Shown here piece after piece: positions 25,535 to 33,323 of a stretch of DNA of 45,219 nucleotides; position 1 is the stretch's first letter, and every line of letters begins with the position of its first letter. The notes beneath the pieces are model-generated. The model was given only the letters and a program-made list of their open reading frames with translations. It was not told where the DNA came from and made no database searches. The stretch is from Nitrospirota bacterium (GTDB lineage: Bacteria; Nitrospirota; Nitrospiria; Nitrospirales; Nitrospiraceae): the NCBI GenBank assembly GCA_016219645.1, contig JACRLR010000012.1:1-45219 (forward strand), in the 5' to 3' direction. The translations under genes were made by a program, and so were the position numbers.

Positions 25535-25852
25535 AAACACATCAGCTCAGCCCGTGGCCTATCGCTGCGACAGAGACTACTGGATATTAACACCTACGGT
25601 TATATACCCATAACCACGGCTACCTCACAACGCCAACCCTTCACCATAAGGAGTGATCGATACAGGCAGCTATGGCTGCTCTCCCCTAGCCGAGTCTCAC
25701 CCAATTCCACTATATTCCCCTATTTTTCATTTCAGAAACCATGTACGAAATTCTCTCGCGCATAATCGCAAAACGCGTGACGCTTCTGTGGAGGTATGAG
25801 AATATTCGTTCGTTGAATGGGCATCGTTATATCGCACAGTCTGTTTGAGTCT
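25535..25852. other. Intergenic stretch after tRNA-Pro
   Basis: About 318 bases without a recognised gene. Two short inverted repeats are visible (GGTTAT...ATAACC near 25596-25615 and GCAGCTATGGCTGC near 25657-25670). No integrase gene or repeated tRNA end is seen, so nothing suggests an integrated element. Confidence 0.45.
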
Positions 25853-26149
25853 ATGGCCGAACCGATTGAACCAGCAGCTCTCCGGGCGAAGCTGCTTGTG
25901 AGAGGTAAAGTCCAAGGGGTCGGGTATCGAGCGTTTGCGGCGCGCGTCGCAGCGCAACGAGGACTCTGCGGAGGTGTCAGGAATCTCGGTGATGGCCGGG
26001 TCGAGCTTGACGTTGAGGGCCCCAAAGAGCAAATCCTGATTCTGATCGAAGACGCTAAGACCGGGCCTCCTGCGTCGCGGGTGACAGCGGTCGACGTGGA
26101 GTGGAGTCCGGCGACAGGACGATTTTCAGATTTCCAGGTGTGGTACTGA
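25853..26149 (+). CDS. acyP: Acylphosphatase
   Basis: From ATG 25853 the protein is 98 residues, the normal size. It has the phosphate loop [20 protein letters not shown] with catalytic arginine in GYR, and [20 protein letters not shown] with the asparagine. These hydrolyse acyl phosphates such as carbamoyl or acetyl phosphate. An in-frame start at 25817 would add twelve residues. It is the first of a plus-strand row with an RpoS-like sigma factor, apt and a DksA-type protein; the spacing to the next gene is 16 bases. Confidence 0.92.
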   Translation: MAEPIEPAALRAKLLVRGKVQGVGYRAFAARVAAQRGLCGGVRNLGDGRVELDVEGPKEQILILIEDAKTGPPASRVTAVDVEWSPATGRFSDFQVWY

Positions 26150-26165
26150 AGGAGCCACGGAGCGT

Positions 26166-27134
26166 ATGGCGCGAGAAGGCGAAGAGTTGCACGATCTGAG
26201 CGAAGCGCGCCGACACTTCGTCGATTCTGAGGAAGAGGATATTGCCGCGCCTCCTGGACTAGACGAGCCGCTGATCGGAGAAGAAAAACCGAATCGCCGC
26301 GCGGAAGGATTGGATACTCTCAAGTGCTATTTGCGCGAGATCCGTCATTCGACCCTACTGACCTTTAAACAGGAACAGCAGTTAGGCAAGCGGGTCATGG
26401 CGGGGGATGAGAAGGCCCGTCAACAGATGATCGAGTCGAATCTCCGTCTGGTCATCAGCATTGGTAAGCGCTATATGCATCGAGGGTTCCCCTTCTCCGA
26501 TGTCATCGAAGAGGGCAATCTAGGACTCATCAAGGCCGTCGAAAAATTCAACTATAAACGGGGGTTTCGCTTCAGTACCTATGCCTCCTGGTGGATCAGG
26601 CAGTATATCGAACGGGCCATTATCAATCAGGGGAAGCTCGTGCGATTGCCCGTGCATGTAGTGGAACGGCTCAACCGCTATCTCGCCAAGACAGAGCAGC
26701 TCGTTCAGGAGCTCGGACGAGAACCGACCGCGTCGGAAGTAGCGACAAGGATGAAGACGACGAATGAGACGGTGTTGGATCTGAGACAGGTGGTCCGTAC
26801 GACCTGTTCGCTAGACAGTCCGATCAGTGAGAGTGGAGATACCTTCTTACGCGATGTGATTGAAGACCCCTCGTGTGTCTCGCCTGCCGATACAGCCGAG
26901 GGGGTGATGCGTCGGGCGGAAATGATGGAATGGGTGCAGGAGTTGCCTGAGAAGGAGCAAACGGTTATTATGTCGCGGTTTGGGCTCGATGGAAGTGAAG
27001 CCAAGACGTTGGAAGAGATCGGCCGGGAGATGGGGTTGACCCGTGAGCGGGTCCGGCAGATTGAAATGGCGGCTTTGGCGCGATTGCGGCATACCATCGA
27101 ACGAAGGACCATGACACAATCCGACTTGCTCTGA
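26166..27134 (+). CDS. RNA polymerase sigma factor, RpoD/RpoS family (RpoS-like)
   Basis: The 322-residue protein lacks the long region 1.1 and has regions 1.2 to 4. [20 protein letters not shown] (1.2) and [20 protein letters not shown] (2.1-2.2) are followed by [20 protein letters not shown] (2.3-2.4), [13 protein letters not shown] (3), and the helix-turn-helix [20 protein letters not shown] (4.2). Length and IRHSTLL fit RpoS-type alternative sigma factors rather than housekeeping RpoD. It would recognise promoters similar to -10/-35 type under stress or slow growth. It is 16 bases after acyP and ends three bases before apt, so one transcript is likely. Confidence 0.92.
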   Translation: MAREGEELHDLSEARRHFVDSEEEDIAAPPGLDEPLIGEEKPNRRAEGLDTLKCYLREIRHSTLLTFKQEQQLGKRVMAGDEKARQQMIESNLRLVISIGKRYMHRGFPFSDVIEEGNLGLIKAVEKFNYKRGFRFSTYASWWIRQYIERAIINQGKLVRLPVHVVERLNRYLAKTEQLVQELGREPTASEVATRMKTTNETVLDLRQVVRTTCSLDSPISESGDTFLRDVIEDPSCVSPADTAEGVMRRAEMMEWVQELPEKEQTVIMSRFGLDGSEAKTLEEIGREMGLTRERVRQIEMAALARLRHTIERRTMTQSDLL

Positions 27135-27137
27135 TCG

Positions 27138-27662
27138 ATGACCACCGTCAATTACCACGCCCTCGTTCGCGAAGTCCCCGACTTCCCAAAGCCAGGCATT
27201 CTCTTCTATGACATCACCACGTTGCTCAAAGATGCCCGCGCCTTGTCGTCGATCGCCGATGAATTGACCGCCTATTATCATGGACAGCGGATCACTAAGG
27301 TCATCGGCATTGAATCACGTGGGTTCATTTTCGCGGGGGTCCTGGCGAACCGGTTGAACGCCGGATTCGTCCCGGTCCGGAAACCCGGCAAGTTGCCCGC
27401 CGACTGCTTTGAAGTCAAATACAGCCTCGAGTACGGTACAAACTCCCTTGCCATCCACCGTGATGCGATCGCGGTGGGAGAACGGGTGCTGATCGTAGAT
27501 GACTTGCTTGCGACAGGGGGCACGGCAGCCGCGACTGTATCGCTCGTTCGGCAGTTGGGCGGCGAAATCGCCGGGCTCGACTTTCTTGTGGAACTCCAGG
27601 GCCTAAAGGGTCGAGAGAAACTGGTCGGCTACCCCATCCATTCAACTATCTTCTATCCCTAG
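27138..27662 (+). CDS. apt: Adenine phosphoribosyltransferase
   Basis: At 174 residues it has the usual length. It salvages adenine to AMP with [24 protein letters not shown] is the family start, [15 protein letters not shown] the substrate loop, [20 protein letters not shown] a further hallmark, and [20 protein letters not shown] the PRPP-binding loop. The ATG at 27138 is three bases after the sigma factor stop, implying translational coupling. Confidence 0.96.
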   Translation: MTTVNYHALVREVPDFPKPGILFYDITTLLKDARALSSIADELTAYYHGQRITKVIGIESRGFIFAGVLANRLNAGFVPVRKPGKLPADCFEVKYSLEYGTNSLAIHRDAIAVGERVLIVDDLLATGGTAAATVSLVRQLGGEIAGLDFLVELQGLKGREKLVGYPIHSTIFYP

Positions 27663-27690
27663 GGGCCCCCAACTTTTTCCCTACATCCCC

Positions 27691-27720
27691 TTGTCAACGA
27701 TCATAGCCCCATGCTATGAA
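27691..27720 (+). promoter_or_regulatory. Possible sigma70-type promoter for the DksA-like gene
   Basis: TTGTCA at 27691-27696 and TATGAA at 27715-27720 are 18 bases apart, about 50 bases before the DksA-like start. Each box differs from consensus by one or two bases. This would allow expression apart from the apt transcript. Pattern match only. Confidence 0.4.
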
Positions 27721-27771
27721 TGCCGAACTTTTTCCGGCTATTCGACGTTCACCACAGGAGTAGGACTCGTC

Positions 27772-28338
27772 ATGGCAACAAAGACCCCTGCCAAGAAAAA
27801 ACCAGTGGCAAAGACCAAGGTGCGGGCGAAGCTTGCAAAGCCGGCGAGTAAACCAAAGCACGATCCGGTTGTAGTCGTCCCAAAACCTGTCAGCATGGCA
27901 GTCTCTCCCCTGGCTGCCAGACCAAAAGAATCGGCGAAAGAACGCGAGGACCGGGAGCGCCGCCGCCAAGTCCTCCATCAGATGTTGATGCGGAAACGCC
28001 AGGAGATTCTCAAAGAGATCGAAGGCAGTCTGGGCCAATCTCTCATTGAAGATAAACAACGGCGGCTTGAATCCGCACGTGACGTCGGCGATCAAGCCCT
28101 CATGGATCTGGATCGCGAGCTGGGCATTTCTTTAATGGAAATGCGCAATCGCCGCCGGCAGGCCATCGACGAAGCATTGACGAGGCTCAACGAAGGCACC
28201 TATGGTATCTGCGCGGAGTGCGGTGTAGAGATCAGCGAGCGGAGATTGGACGCCGTCCCGTTTGCGAAACTCTGTGTCGAGTGTCAATCGAAAGAAGAGC
28301 TGCTGGAAAAAATCGAGCGAGAAGAAGATCGCGATTAG
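27772..28338 (+). CDS. DksA/TraR-family zinc finger protein with a basic N-terminal extension
   Basis: From ATG 27772 (AGGAG at 27756) the protein is 188 residues. The first 65 are lysine/proline/alanine-rich (MATKTPAKKKPVAKTKVRAK). A coiled coil follows (REDRERRRQVLHQMLMRKRQ onward) and then the zinc finger CAECGVEISERRLDAVPFAK with LCVECQ, having all four cysteines. DksA-type proteins insert the coiled coil into RNA polymerase and adjust the response to ppGpp. The basic tail is unlike classical DksA and could bind nucleic acid. Neighbours include an RpoS-like sigma factor, in keeping with stress control of transcription. Confidence 0.9.
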   Translation: MATKTPAKKKPVAKTKVRAKLAKPASKPKHDPVVVVPKPVSMAVSPLAARPKESAKEREDRERRRQVLHQMLMRKRQEILKEIEGSLGQSLIEDKQRRLESARDVGDQALMDLDRELGISLMEMRNRRRQAIDEALTRLNEGTYGICAECGVEISERRLDAVPFAKLCVECQSKEELLEKIEREEDRD

Positions 28339-28480
28339 GTATCCCCGCTCGGAATCAGCTCTCTCCCTGCCTTGCATCGCCTGTATTCCGTCAAGAGTGA
28401 TTCTGGCCCTTGCTGCTCAGGCGAGGCTCGCGTTCTTTAACGACGCTTGGTAACCTGCGTCGTATGTGGGAATGGGTGTG

Positions 28481-29185
28481 ATGAGGCCAACAAGTCATCG
28501 AACGGTCGTCTTGGCGAGTGGAGGGCTGGATTCTACCGTCACTGCAGCCATAGCCAAGCAGGAGGGTTGTGAGCTCTTCTTCCTCACGATTGCCTACGGC
28601 CAACGCCATGCAGTGGAGGTAGATCGAGCCAGGCAGGTTGCAGCCGCCTTGGGCGTGGCGAATCATCTGGTGATCAATCTGGACCTTCACGCCATCGGCG
28701 GGTCGGCGCTCACCGGGCCAGCGGCCGTGCCCAAGGACCGAGCAAGCAAAGAGCGTCGCCAGAGCATTCCTGTCACATATGTGCCGGGACGGAACCTCAT
28801 CTTTCTCTCGATTGCGGCAGCGCATGCGGAGGTCGTGGGAGCGACTTCCATCTATTTTGGTGCAAACGTGCTCGACTATTCCGGTTATCCCGACTGTCAG
28901 CCTGAGTTCATTCGTGCGTTTGAAGCCGTGGCAAAAGAGGGGACAAAAGCCGGACGAGAAGGGATCCCCCTCCATGTCAAAGCCCCCTTGCTGATGCTGA
29001 CGAAAGAGGAAATCATCCGGCAAGGGATTGAGCTACATGTCCCGTTTCATTTGACCCATAGTTGTTACGATCCGGTGGGGGATCAGGCTTGCGGACGGTG
29101 CGATAGTTGTCTGATCCGGCTGGAAGGATTTGCGAAGGCTGGGGTTGTGGATCCCATCGCCTATGCGATAACCTCAGGATGTTGA
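28481..29185 (+). CDS. queC: 7-cyano-7-deazaguanine synthase
   Basis: QueC makes preQ0 from 7-carboxy-7-deazaguanine with ATP and ammonia, for queuosine in tRNA. The 234-residue protein (ATG 28481; 28466 is also possible) has the pyrophosphate loop VVLASGGLDSTVTAAIAKQE, the family text YGQRHAVEVDRA and VPGRNLIFLSIAAAHAE, and the zinc site CYDPVGDQACGRCDSC. It is 142 bases after the DksA-like gene. Its last codons and TGA stop (29183-29185) lie within the left arm of a family B repeat. No other queuosine gene and no preQ1 riboswitch is visible nearby. Confidence 0.95.
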   Translation: MRPTSHRTVVLASGGLDSTVTAAIAKQEGCELFFLTIAYGQRHAVEVDRARQVAAALGVANHLVINLDLHAIGGSALTGPAAVPKDRASKERRQSIPVTYVPGRNLIFLSIAAAHAEVVGATSIYFGANVLDYSGYPDCQPEFIRAFEAVAKEGTKAGREGIPLHVKAPLLMLTKEEIIRQGIELHVPFHLTHSCYDPVGDQACGRCDSCLIRLEGFAKAGVVDPIAYAITSGC

Positions 29186-29298
29186 AACAGGCGGCCAGCG
29201 CCGTTCTCGCCTCATCGAAATCCTCAACGTACCCCAGAGGGTACGCCTCTGGTTTCGATTCGGCTGCGGCCTTGCTGGCCATTCTGTTTGAACATCCT
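29176..29298 (+). repeat. Family B hairpin repeat, copy 3 (cleanest copy)
   Basis: AGGATGTTgAAACAG pairs with CTGTTTgAACATCCT with G opposite G. GGCCAGC then pairs with GCTGGCC, TCGAAA with TTTCGA, and the tip is GTACCC/GGGTAC around CAGA. The whole 123-base element folds as a single interrupted hairpin. The queC stop codon TGA is part of its left arm, and the ribosome-binding site of the next gene (AAAGGAG) starts just after its right end. Confidence 0.82.
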
Positions 29299-29318
29299 GT
29301 AAAGGAGTTAAATTGAAC

Positions 29319-29735
29319 ATGATCAGCGATACTGATTCTATGAAGATCACGATGCCAAAAAGATTTCAGATCGGAGTATGGTTGCTGGGGCTTGGCCTGC
29401 TCGTGGCCTGCGATTCCTCGCAGCCAACACAAGCAGTCGTGGGAGGTCCTGTGCCAACCGAGTTCCAAGCTGGCGAAACCACGTTCAACGCAAATTGTGC
29501 GGCCTGTCATGGGAATCAAGCGGCGGGAACGGACCACGGGCCTCCGCTCGTGCATAAGGTCTACGAGCCGAACCATCACGGCGATCAAGCCTTCCAACGG
29601 GCTGCGGCCAATGGCGTCCAGGCGCACCATTGGCAATTCGGCAATATGCCCAAGATCGAAAGCGTGACCCCCGGGGATGTCGATCAGATCGTGAAGTATG
29701 TACGCTGGCTCCAACGTCAGGCAGGCATTCAATAG
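29319..29735 (+). CDS. Lipoprotein c-type cytochrome
   Basis: From ATG 29319 the protein is 138 residues; TTG at 29313 is closer to AAAGGAG and may be the real start. A signal segment ends in GLGLLVACDSS, a lipobox. Then comes a class I cytochrome c: NCAACHGNQAAGTDHGPPLV heme site near residue 62 and QFGNMPKIESVTPGDVDQIV with the methionine ligand, ending in a helix VKYVRWLQRQAG. It is a membrane-tethered single-heme electron carrier. It sits directly after the family B repeat that follows queC. Confidence 0.9.
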   Translation: MISDTDSMKITMPKRFQIGVWLLGLGLLVACDSSQPTQAVVGGPVPTEFQAGETTFNANCAACHGNQAAGTDHGPPLVHKVYEPNHHGDQAFQRAAANGVQAHHWQFGNMPKIESVTPGDVDQIVKYVRWLQRQAGIQ

Positions 29736-29879
29736 ACCCGTCTGCTTCTTATTGTTCCCTCACTCGATCGTCAAAAATATCGTCATGGCACAGAAGTGCC
29801 GCAGGGGTGATACAGTGGGGCTGCGACTACCCCATGGCAATTCCTAGCTGTTGAACCACCCTCCACGAATCCAGAAACG

Positions 29880-30647
29880 CTACAAATTAATCCAGAGCTG
29901 TATAAGGATCATGTTATTTATTTGATTGACCATCTCTTCTTTACGGGTATTGATGATCTGCATTTGGTAGCCCAGATCCACATTGAATTGTTTTATGAAC
30001 TCCCGATTAAAGCCGATGAAGAACCGGTTTTGGTCGAATCCTGCCTCGGGACCGCCACTGACCCCATTCAGGTTGACGAAAATTTCATCGTACGTCACGA
30101 AGGACCAGCTGGGAATCATCGGCAGTGGGACATCCACGCGTAACATCGTTCTGGCGCGAAAGGCAGTGTCGCTCACATGCTGTATCCATCGTTCTTCCAG
30201 TCGGGAGCGGCTGAGAAGTTTTACGAATGGAAATGTTTCGAGGAATGGCAGCTTGTCCTTATACGACAGCTGCTGATAGATGCGTTGTTCCCCGGTAAAA
30301 TCGGGCTGATCGTTGGCCTTATAGTAGACGGTGCTCCACGCATATCCCTGCCATACGGACCAACGATCGTTCAGCTTGTAGCCAACGGCTGTACGAAGAA
30401 TCAGTTGATCCAGTTGCGATACGTCGTCCCCGAATCGCGGGTTGACTTCCGCGTACCCGAGAAAAGACGTCGAGAGTGGAACGGTCAGATAGACCGGCGC
30501 CCACAGTCGGAAGTCCTGCTGCGTGTTTTCGCTGGCGAGGACCTCCGACCCGGCCCCGGCCAGGAGACTCCATGTCGCCACTCCAATTAATACACGCTTG
30601 AGTCTTGAGCACCATCCCTGTTCGTGACGTGAGTCGTTTTTCCCCAT
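29880..30647 (-). CDS. Exported DUF2490 family protein
   Basis: With ATG 30647 (GGAGGGAG upstream) the product is 255 residues. A signal segment is followed by the DUF2490 pattern of amphipathic strands: DFRLWAPVYLTVPLSTSFLG, LILRTAVGYKLNDRWSVWQG, RLEERWIQHVSDTAFRARTM, FFIGFNREFIKQFNVDLGYQ, and an end in LIQLWINL. The alternating strands with a C-terminal aromatic/hydrophobic end suggest an outer-membrane beta-barrel. Function is unknown. It is alone on its strand, convergent with the cytochrome gene. Confidence 0.85.
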   Translation of the reverse strand: MGKNDSRHEQGWCSRLKRVLIGVATWSLLAGAGSEVLASENTQQDFRLWAPVYLTVPLSTSFLGYAEVNPRFGDDVSQLDQLILRTAVGYKLNDRWSVWQGYAWSTVYYKANDQPDFTGEQRIYQQLSYKDKLPFLETFPFVKLLSRSRLEERWIQHVSDTAFRARTMLRVDVPLPMIPSWSFVTYDEIFVNLNGVSGGPEAGFDQNRFFIGFNREFIKQFNVDLGYQMQIINTRKEEMVNQINNMILIQLWINL

Positions 30648-30785
30648 GCACTCTCCCTCCACGATGATGACAAATTCAAGCCTTATAGCGAACTTCTGGG
30701 CCAATATTCAATCTCAAATCGCGTTGCAGCCCGAAAAGCTCCAATCGGCCTGAGGGGAGGCACGCAGCGATTGCCTGAGGTATGG

Positions 30786-30830
30786 TCTGATCTATACAAA
30801 CGAGATAGACCCGACAGATCTAATGAGCCA
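30786..30830. repeat. Short repeat related to the 24152-24231 inverted repeat
   Basis: gagatagacccgacagatc resembles the arm agatagaccagacagacc at 24214. Only one arm is clear here. It sits upstream of both the DUF2490 and hemerythrin genes, again between divergent genes. Confidence 0.4.
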
Positions 30831-30919
30831 ACGAGCCTAACAGAGCCGCTGGCGATATAGATGCAAGCGATATATGATGATGGCCTGAGTGTGACATTGG
30901 CGATGGTTGGAGCCGGCTG

Positions 30920-31447
30920 ATGGGGCAACCAGCGAAAGAGAACAGGGGGCTGCTCACGGAATTTCTACTCGCAGACCACCGGCGGCTCGACGGGCTGTTC
31001 CAAGCGGCAGTGGCTCAGCCCGGAACGATTGATGACCGCGCCTACGCCCAATTCCGTGCAGGGCTCCTCCGGCATATCGGCATGGAAGAGAAGATTCTTT
31101 TACCTGCCGCCCAGCGCCAGCGCGGGGGGAAACCTCTTCCCATTGCTGCCAAGCTCCGGCTCGATCATGGAGCCCTTGCCTCGTTACTCATGCCGACGCC
31201 GACAGCCGCAATACTGGCAGCAATCCAAAACATTCTCGTGGATCACAACGTGCTGGAGGAAGGAGCGGACGGGTTGTATGAAACCTGTGATGCGCTGGCC
31301 GGCCCGGAAGCAGAATCAACCCTGGCCGCTCTCCGTGCCGCACCGGAAGTGACCGTGATGCCTTACAACGACAGTCCTGCAGTCATGAATGCCGTTCGCC
31401 GTGCGTTAGAGCGGGCGGGGTATCACCTCCGCGAGCAAGATCCGTAG
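30920..31447 (+). CDS. Hemerythrin (HHE) domain protein
   Basis: The 175-residue soluble protein has the HHE four-helix pattern with metal-ligand residues: LLADHRRLDGLFQAA, AGLLRHIGMEEKILLPAA, KLRLDHGALASLLMP, and VDHNVLEEGADGLYETCD. Such proteins bind a di-iron centre and handle oxygen, nitric oxide or iron. The C-terminal 45 residues (VTVMPYNDSPAVMNAVRRAL) lie beyond the usual domain. It starts ATG 30920 and is monocistronic, followed at its stop by a GC-rich hairpin. Confidence 0.87.
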   Translation: MGQPAKENRGLLTEFLLADHRRLDGLFQAAVAQPGTIDDRAYAQFRAGLLRHIGMEEKILLPAAQRQRGGKPLPIAAKLRLDHGALASLLMPTPTAAILAAIQNILVDHNVLEEGADGLYETCDALAGPEAESTLAALRAAPEVTVMPYNDSPAVMNAVRRALERAGYHLREQDP

Positions 31448-31464
31448 CGAGCGAGAACGCTCGC
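31447..31464 (+). terminator. GC-rich hairpin directly after the hemerythrin stop
   Basis: GCGAGCG and CGCTCGC form a perfect seven-base stem around AGAA, starting at the last base of the stop codon. No T-run follows, so this is at most a Rho-type pause or mRNA-end hairpin. Confidence 0.35.
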
Positions 31465-31622
31465 CCCCTGGGCGACATGTTTATCGCCCGTTACCAGAAC
31501 AAGCCGAAGGGCCCCCTGCGCCGTCTGCTTCCTGTACGCGAGAAGGAAGCCAAAGTGATCAAAAAAACTAATCAGAAGCAGACTCGGATTTACCACGGTG
31601 ACTTCTGACCCAGACTTGAGAG

Positions 31623-32360
31623 TTATCCACCTGAAAGCGCCTTCCTCACGCCCTCGATCGGGATCTCGCGCCATGCGCCTAGCCGGAGATCTTCCAGTTT
31701 GAAGGGACCATATTGAACGCGCCTGAGTCTAGTCACTTCGTGCCCCAATGCCTTGAACAGTCTTCGGATTTCACGGTTTTTCCCCTGTATCAGAACCACT
31801 TCCAGATGTGATTCTCGTCCGGACTGCTTCTGAATCTTCACGCTGTGGCACTGGAGTCGCTCGCCAGCATCGACCACTCCGACTACGGCCTCTGCGGCCT
31901 GTGTCTCAGTGAATGCTCCACGCACTGAGACCAGGTAGGTCCTCCTTACTTTATTGATCGGATTCGTGAGATAGCTTGATAGAGACGAATCGTTCGTGAG
32001 CAGGAGGAGTCCACTGGTCGCCTGATCGAGTCTCCCGACTGCATGCATATAGCCCAGGTCTGCCGGCAGTTCATCGAAGACTGTTTTGCGGCCCTTTTCG
32101 TCACTGTGCGTTGTGATCACCCCTTTCGGTTTATGAAAGAGGATAAATCGTTTGACCGAGTCATGAATCGGTCGGTCATCGATCGAGACAGCATCTCTTG
32201 GCCACAAGACCCACGTGGCCGGATCGCGTATAATTCGACCATTGATACGGACTCGCCCTGCACGAATCCATTCCTGGCTTGCGCTCCGTGAGGCGATTCC
32301 ATGCTTCGAAAGCAACCGATCCACTGTGAGACGTTTAGACGCAGCGGGTTTATGTGCCAT
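31623..32360 (-). CDS. RsuA/RluB-family rRNA pseudouridine synthase
   Basis: With ATG 32360 the protein is 245 residues. An S4 RNA-binding domain opens it (VDRLLSKHGIASRSASQEWI, AGRVRINGRI). The synthase domain has FILFHKPKGVITTHSDEKGR, the catalytic aspartate in AVGRLDQATSGLLLLTND, and IQGKNREIRRLFKALGHEVT. Length and S4 domain suit RluB/RsuA-type enzymes, which modify 23S or 16S rRNA; which site cannot be told. It follows ribE, with about 270 bases of nested repeats between. Confidence 0.92.
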   Translation of the reverse strand: MAHKPAASKRLTVDRLLSKHGIASRSASQEWIRAGRVRINGRIIRDPATWVLWPRDAVSIDDRPIHDSVKRFILFHKPKGVITTHSDEKGRKTVFDELPADLGYMHAVGRLDQATSGLLLLTNDSSLSSYLTNPINKVRRTYLVSVRGAFTETQAAEAVVGVVDAGERLQCHSVKIQKQSGRESHLEVVLIQGKNREIRRLFKALGHEVTRLRRVQYGPFKLEDLRLGAWREIPIEGVRKALSGG

Positions 32361-32409
32361 CCTGAACTCTATCTGATCTGAAAGCTGATCGGTACATACT
32401 GACAGCTGT

Positions 32410-32635
32410 AGGATGCTCAAAAAGCCCGTCCAGCAAGGCCGCAGCGAGCTATCACTCTATAAGGGGTGGCTGGGATGATCCCAATTGCGCGCGTCCTTTC
32501 TATCCCATATTTTCGTTTAAGGGCAGCCTGGTCGATCCTCGATTGCGCGCGTCGAACGAGCACATTCTGATCGTGCGCGTTCCGCGAGCAGGAGGATGAC
32601 CAGGCTGCCCGCCCCCCCTTTTTCAGCATCCTGCT
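32410..32635 (-). repeat. Family B hairpin repeat, copy 4, interrupted by family C
   Basis: The outer parts are clear: AGGATGCTCAAAAAGCCCG with CAGCAAGGCCGCAGCGAGC at 32410-32449, and CTTTTTCAGCATCCTGC at 32618-32634. On the minus strand the conserved G faces G. The middle of the B element is missing and replaced by family C sequence (a half element at 32462-32494 and a complete one at 32521-32610). The ribE stop (32634-32636) adjoins the right arm. Confidence 0.78.
32521..32610 (+). repeat. Family C hairpin repeat, copy 3, complete and compact
   Basis: GGGCAGCCTGGTC at 32521 is exactly inverted at the end (GACCAGGCTGCCC to 32610). ATCCTC/GAGGAT continues the stem after a single extra base. 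TGCGCGC then faces GCGAGCA with one G/A mismatch, and the tip holds ACGAGCACATTCTGATCGTG. The 90-base element lies inside family B copy 4. Confidence 0.8.
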
Positions 32636-33290
32636 AGAGGAGGCCGTGTTTTTTGAGATAATCCTTGTCGATGACGGGGGACGGTTTGGAGGGAAGCTGT
32701 CCCCGTTCCTGCAACAGGCGTTCGACATATTTCCCGATCAAATCTGATTCCAGATTAACCTGGTCACCGATCTGCTTCAGGCCCAGAGTGGTCATATTCG
32801 CCGTGTGTGGAATAATCGACACGGTGAACCCACGATCTGTCACCTGGTTGATCGTCAAGCTGATGCCGTCCACGGTGACAGATCCCTTCACGATGCAGTG
32901 ACGCAGAATCTCCGATGGGGCTTCGATTACCAATAATATTGCATTCCCATCTTGTTGGCGGCTGCGGACCGTCCCAAGGCCGTCCACGTGACCGGCCACG
33001 AGGTGCCCCCCGAGTCGTTCGTTGAGTTTCATCGCCCGCTCCAGATTCAGCGGCGCACCGGCCGTAAGTGTCCCAAGGGTGGTCACGGACAGAGTTTCGG
33101 GAGAGACCTCCACGGAGAAATTGTGCTCATTCTTATTCACCACCGTCAAACAAGTGCCATTCACACTGATGCTGTCTCCGATTTTGAGATCAGCCATCAC
33201 GGTTGAGGCAAGGATCGACATCCTCGTTCCGGCAAGGGTCCTGTCGATTGAGACGATGGCACCGAGTTCTTCCACAATGCCTGTGAACAT
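32634..33290 (-). CDS. ribE: Riboflavin synthase, alpha subunit
   Basis: At 218 residues it is the usual two-barrel enzyme that dismutates two 6,7-dimethyl-8-ribityllumazines to riboflavin. MFTGIVEELGAIVSIDRT is the hallmark start, SVNGTCLTVVN and GGHLVAGHVDGLGTVRS belong to the first half, and VTVDGISLTINQV with LIGKYVERLL to the second. It lies at the end of the ppdK-ribD row on the same strand, about 30 bases after a small membrane protein gene. Its TAG stop adjoins the family B arm. Confidence 0.96.
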   Translation of the reverse strand: MFTGIVEELGAIVSIDRTLAGTRMSILASTVMADLKIGDSISVNGTCLTVVNKNEHNFSVEVSPETLSVTTLGTLTAGAPLNLERAMKLNERLGGHLVAGHVDGLGTVRSRQQDGNAILLVIEAPSEILRHCIVKGSVTVDGISLTINQVTDRGFTVSIIPHTANMTTLGLKQIGDQVNLESDLIGKYVERLLQERGQLPSKPSPVIDKDYLKKHGLL

Positions 33291-33323
33291 GCGTAGCCTT
33301 TGCTAACAGACCTCAACCAGCAG

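Noticed and set aside
28339-28480. preQ1 riboswitch upstream of queC
   Set aside because: The short stem with C-rich loop and A-rich tail of preQ1 aptamers is not visible.
29176-29298. Family B as integron attC sites
   Set aside because: Position after stop codons and imperfect arms are reminiscent, but the terminal GTTRRRY/RYYYAAC boxes are absent and no integrase or cassette array is present.
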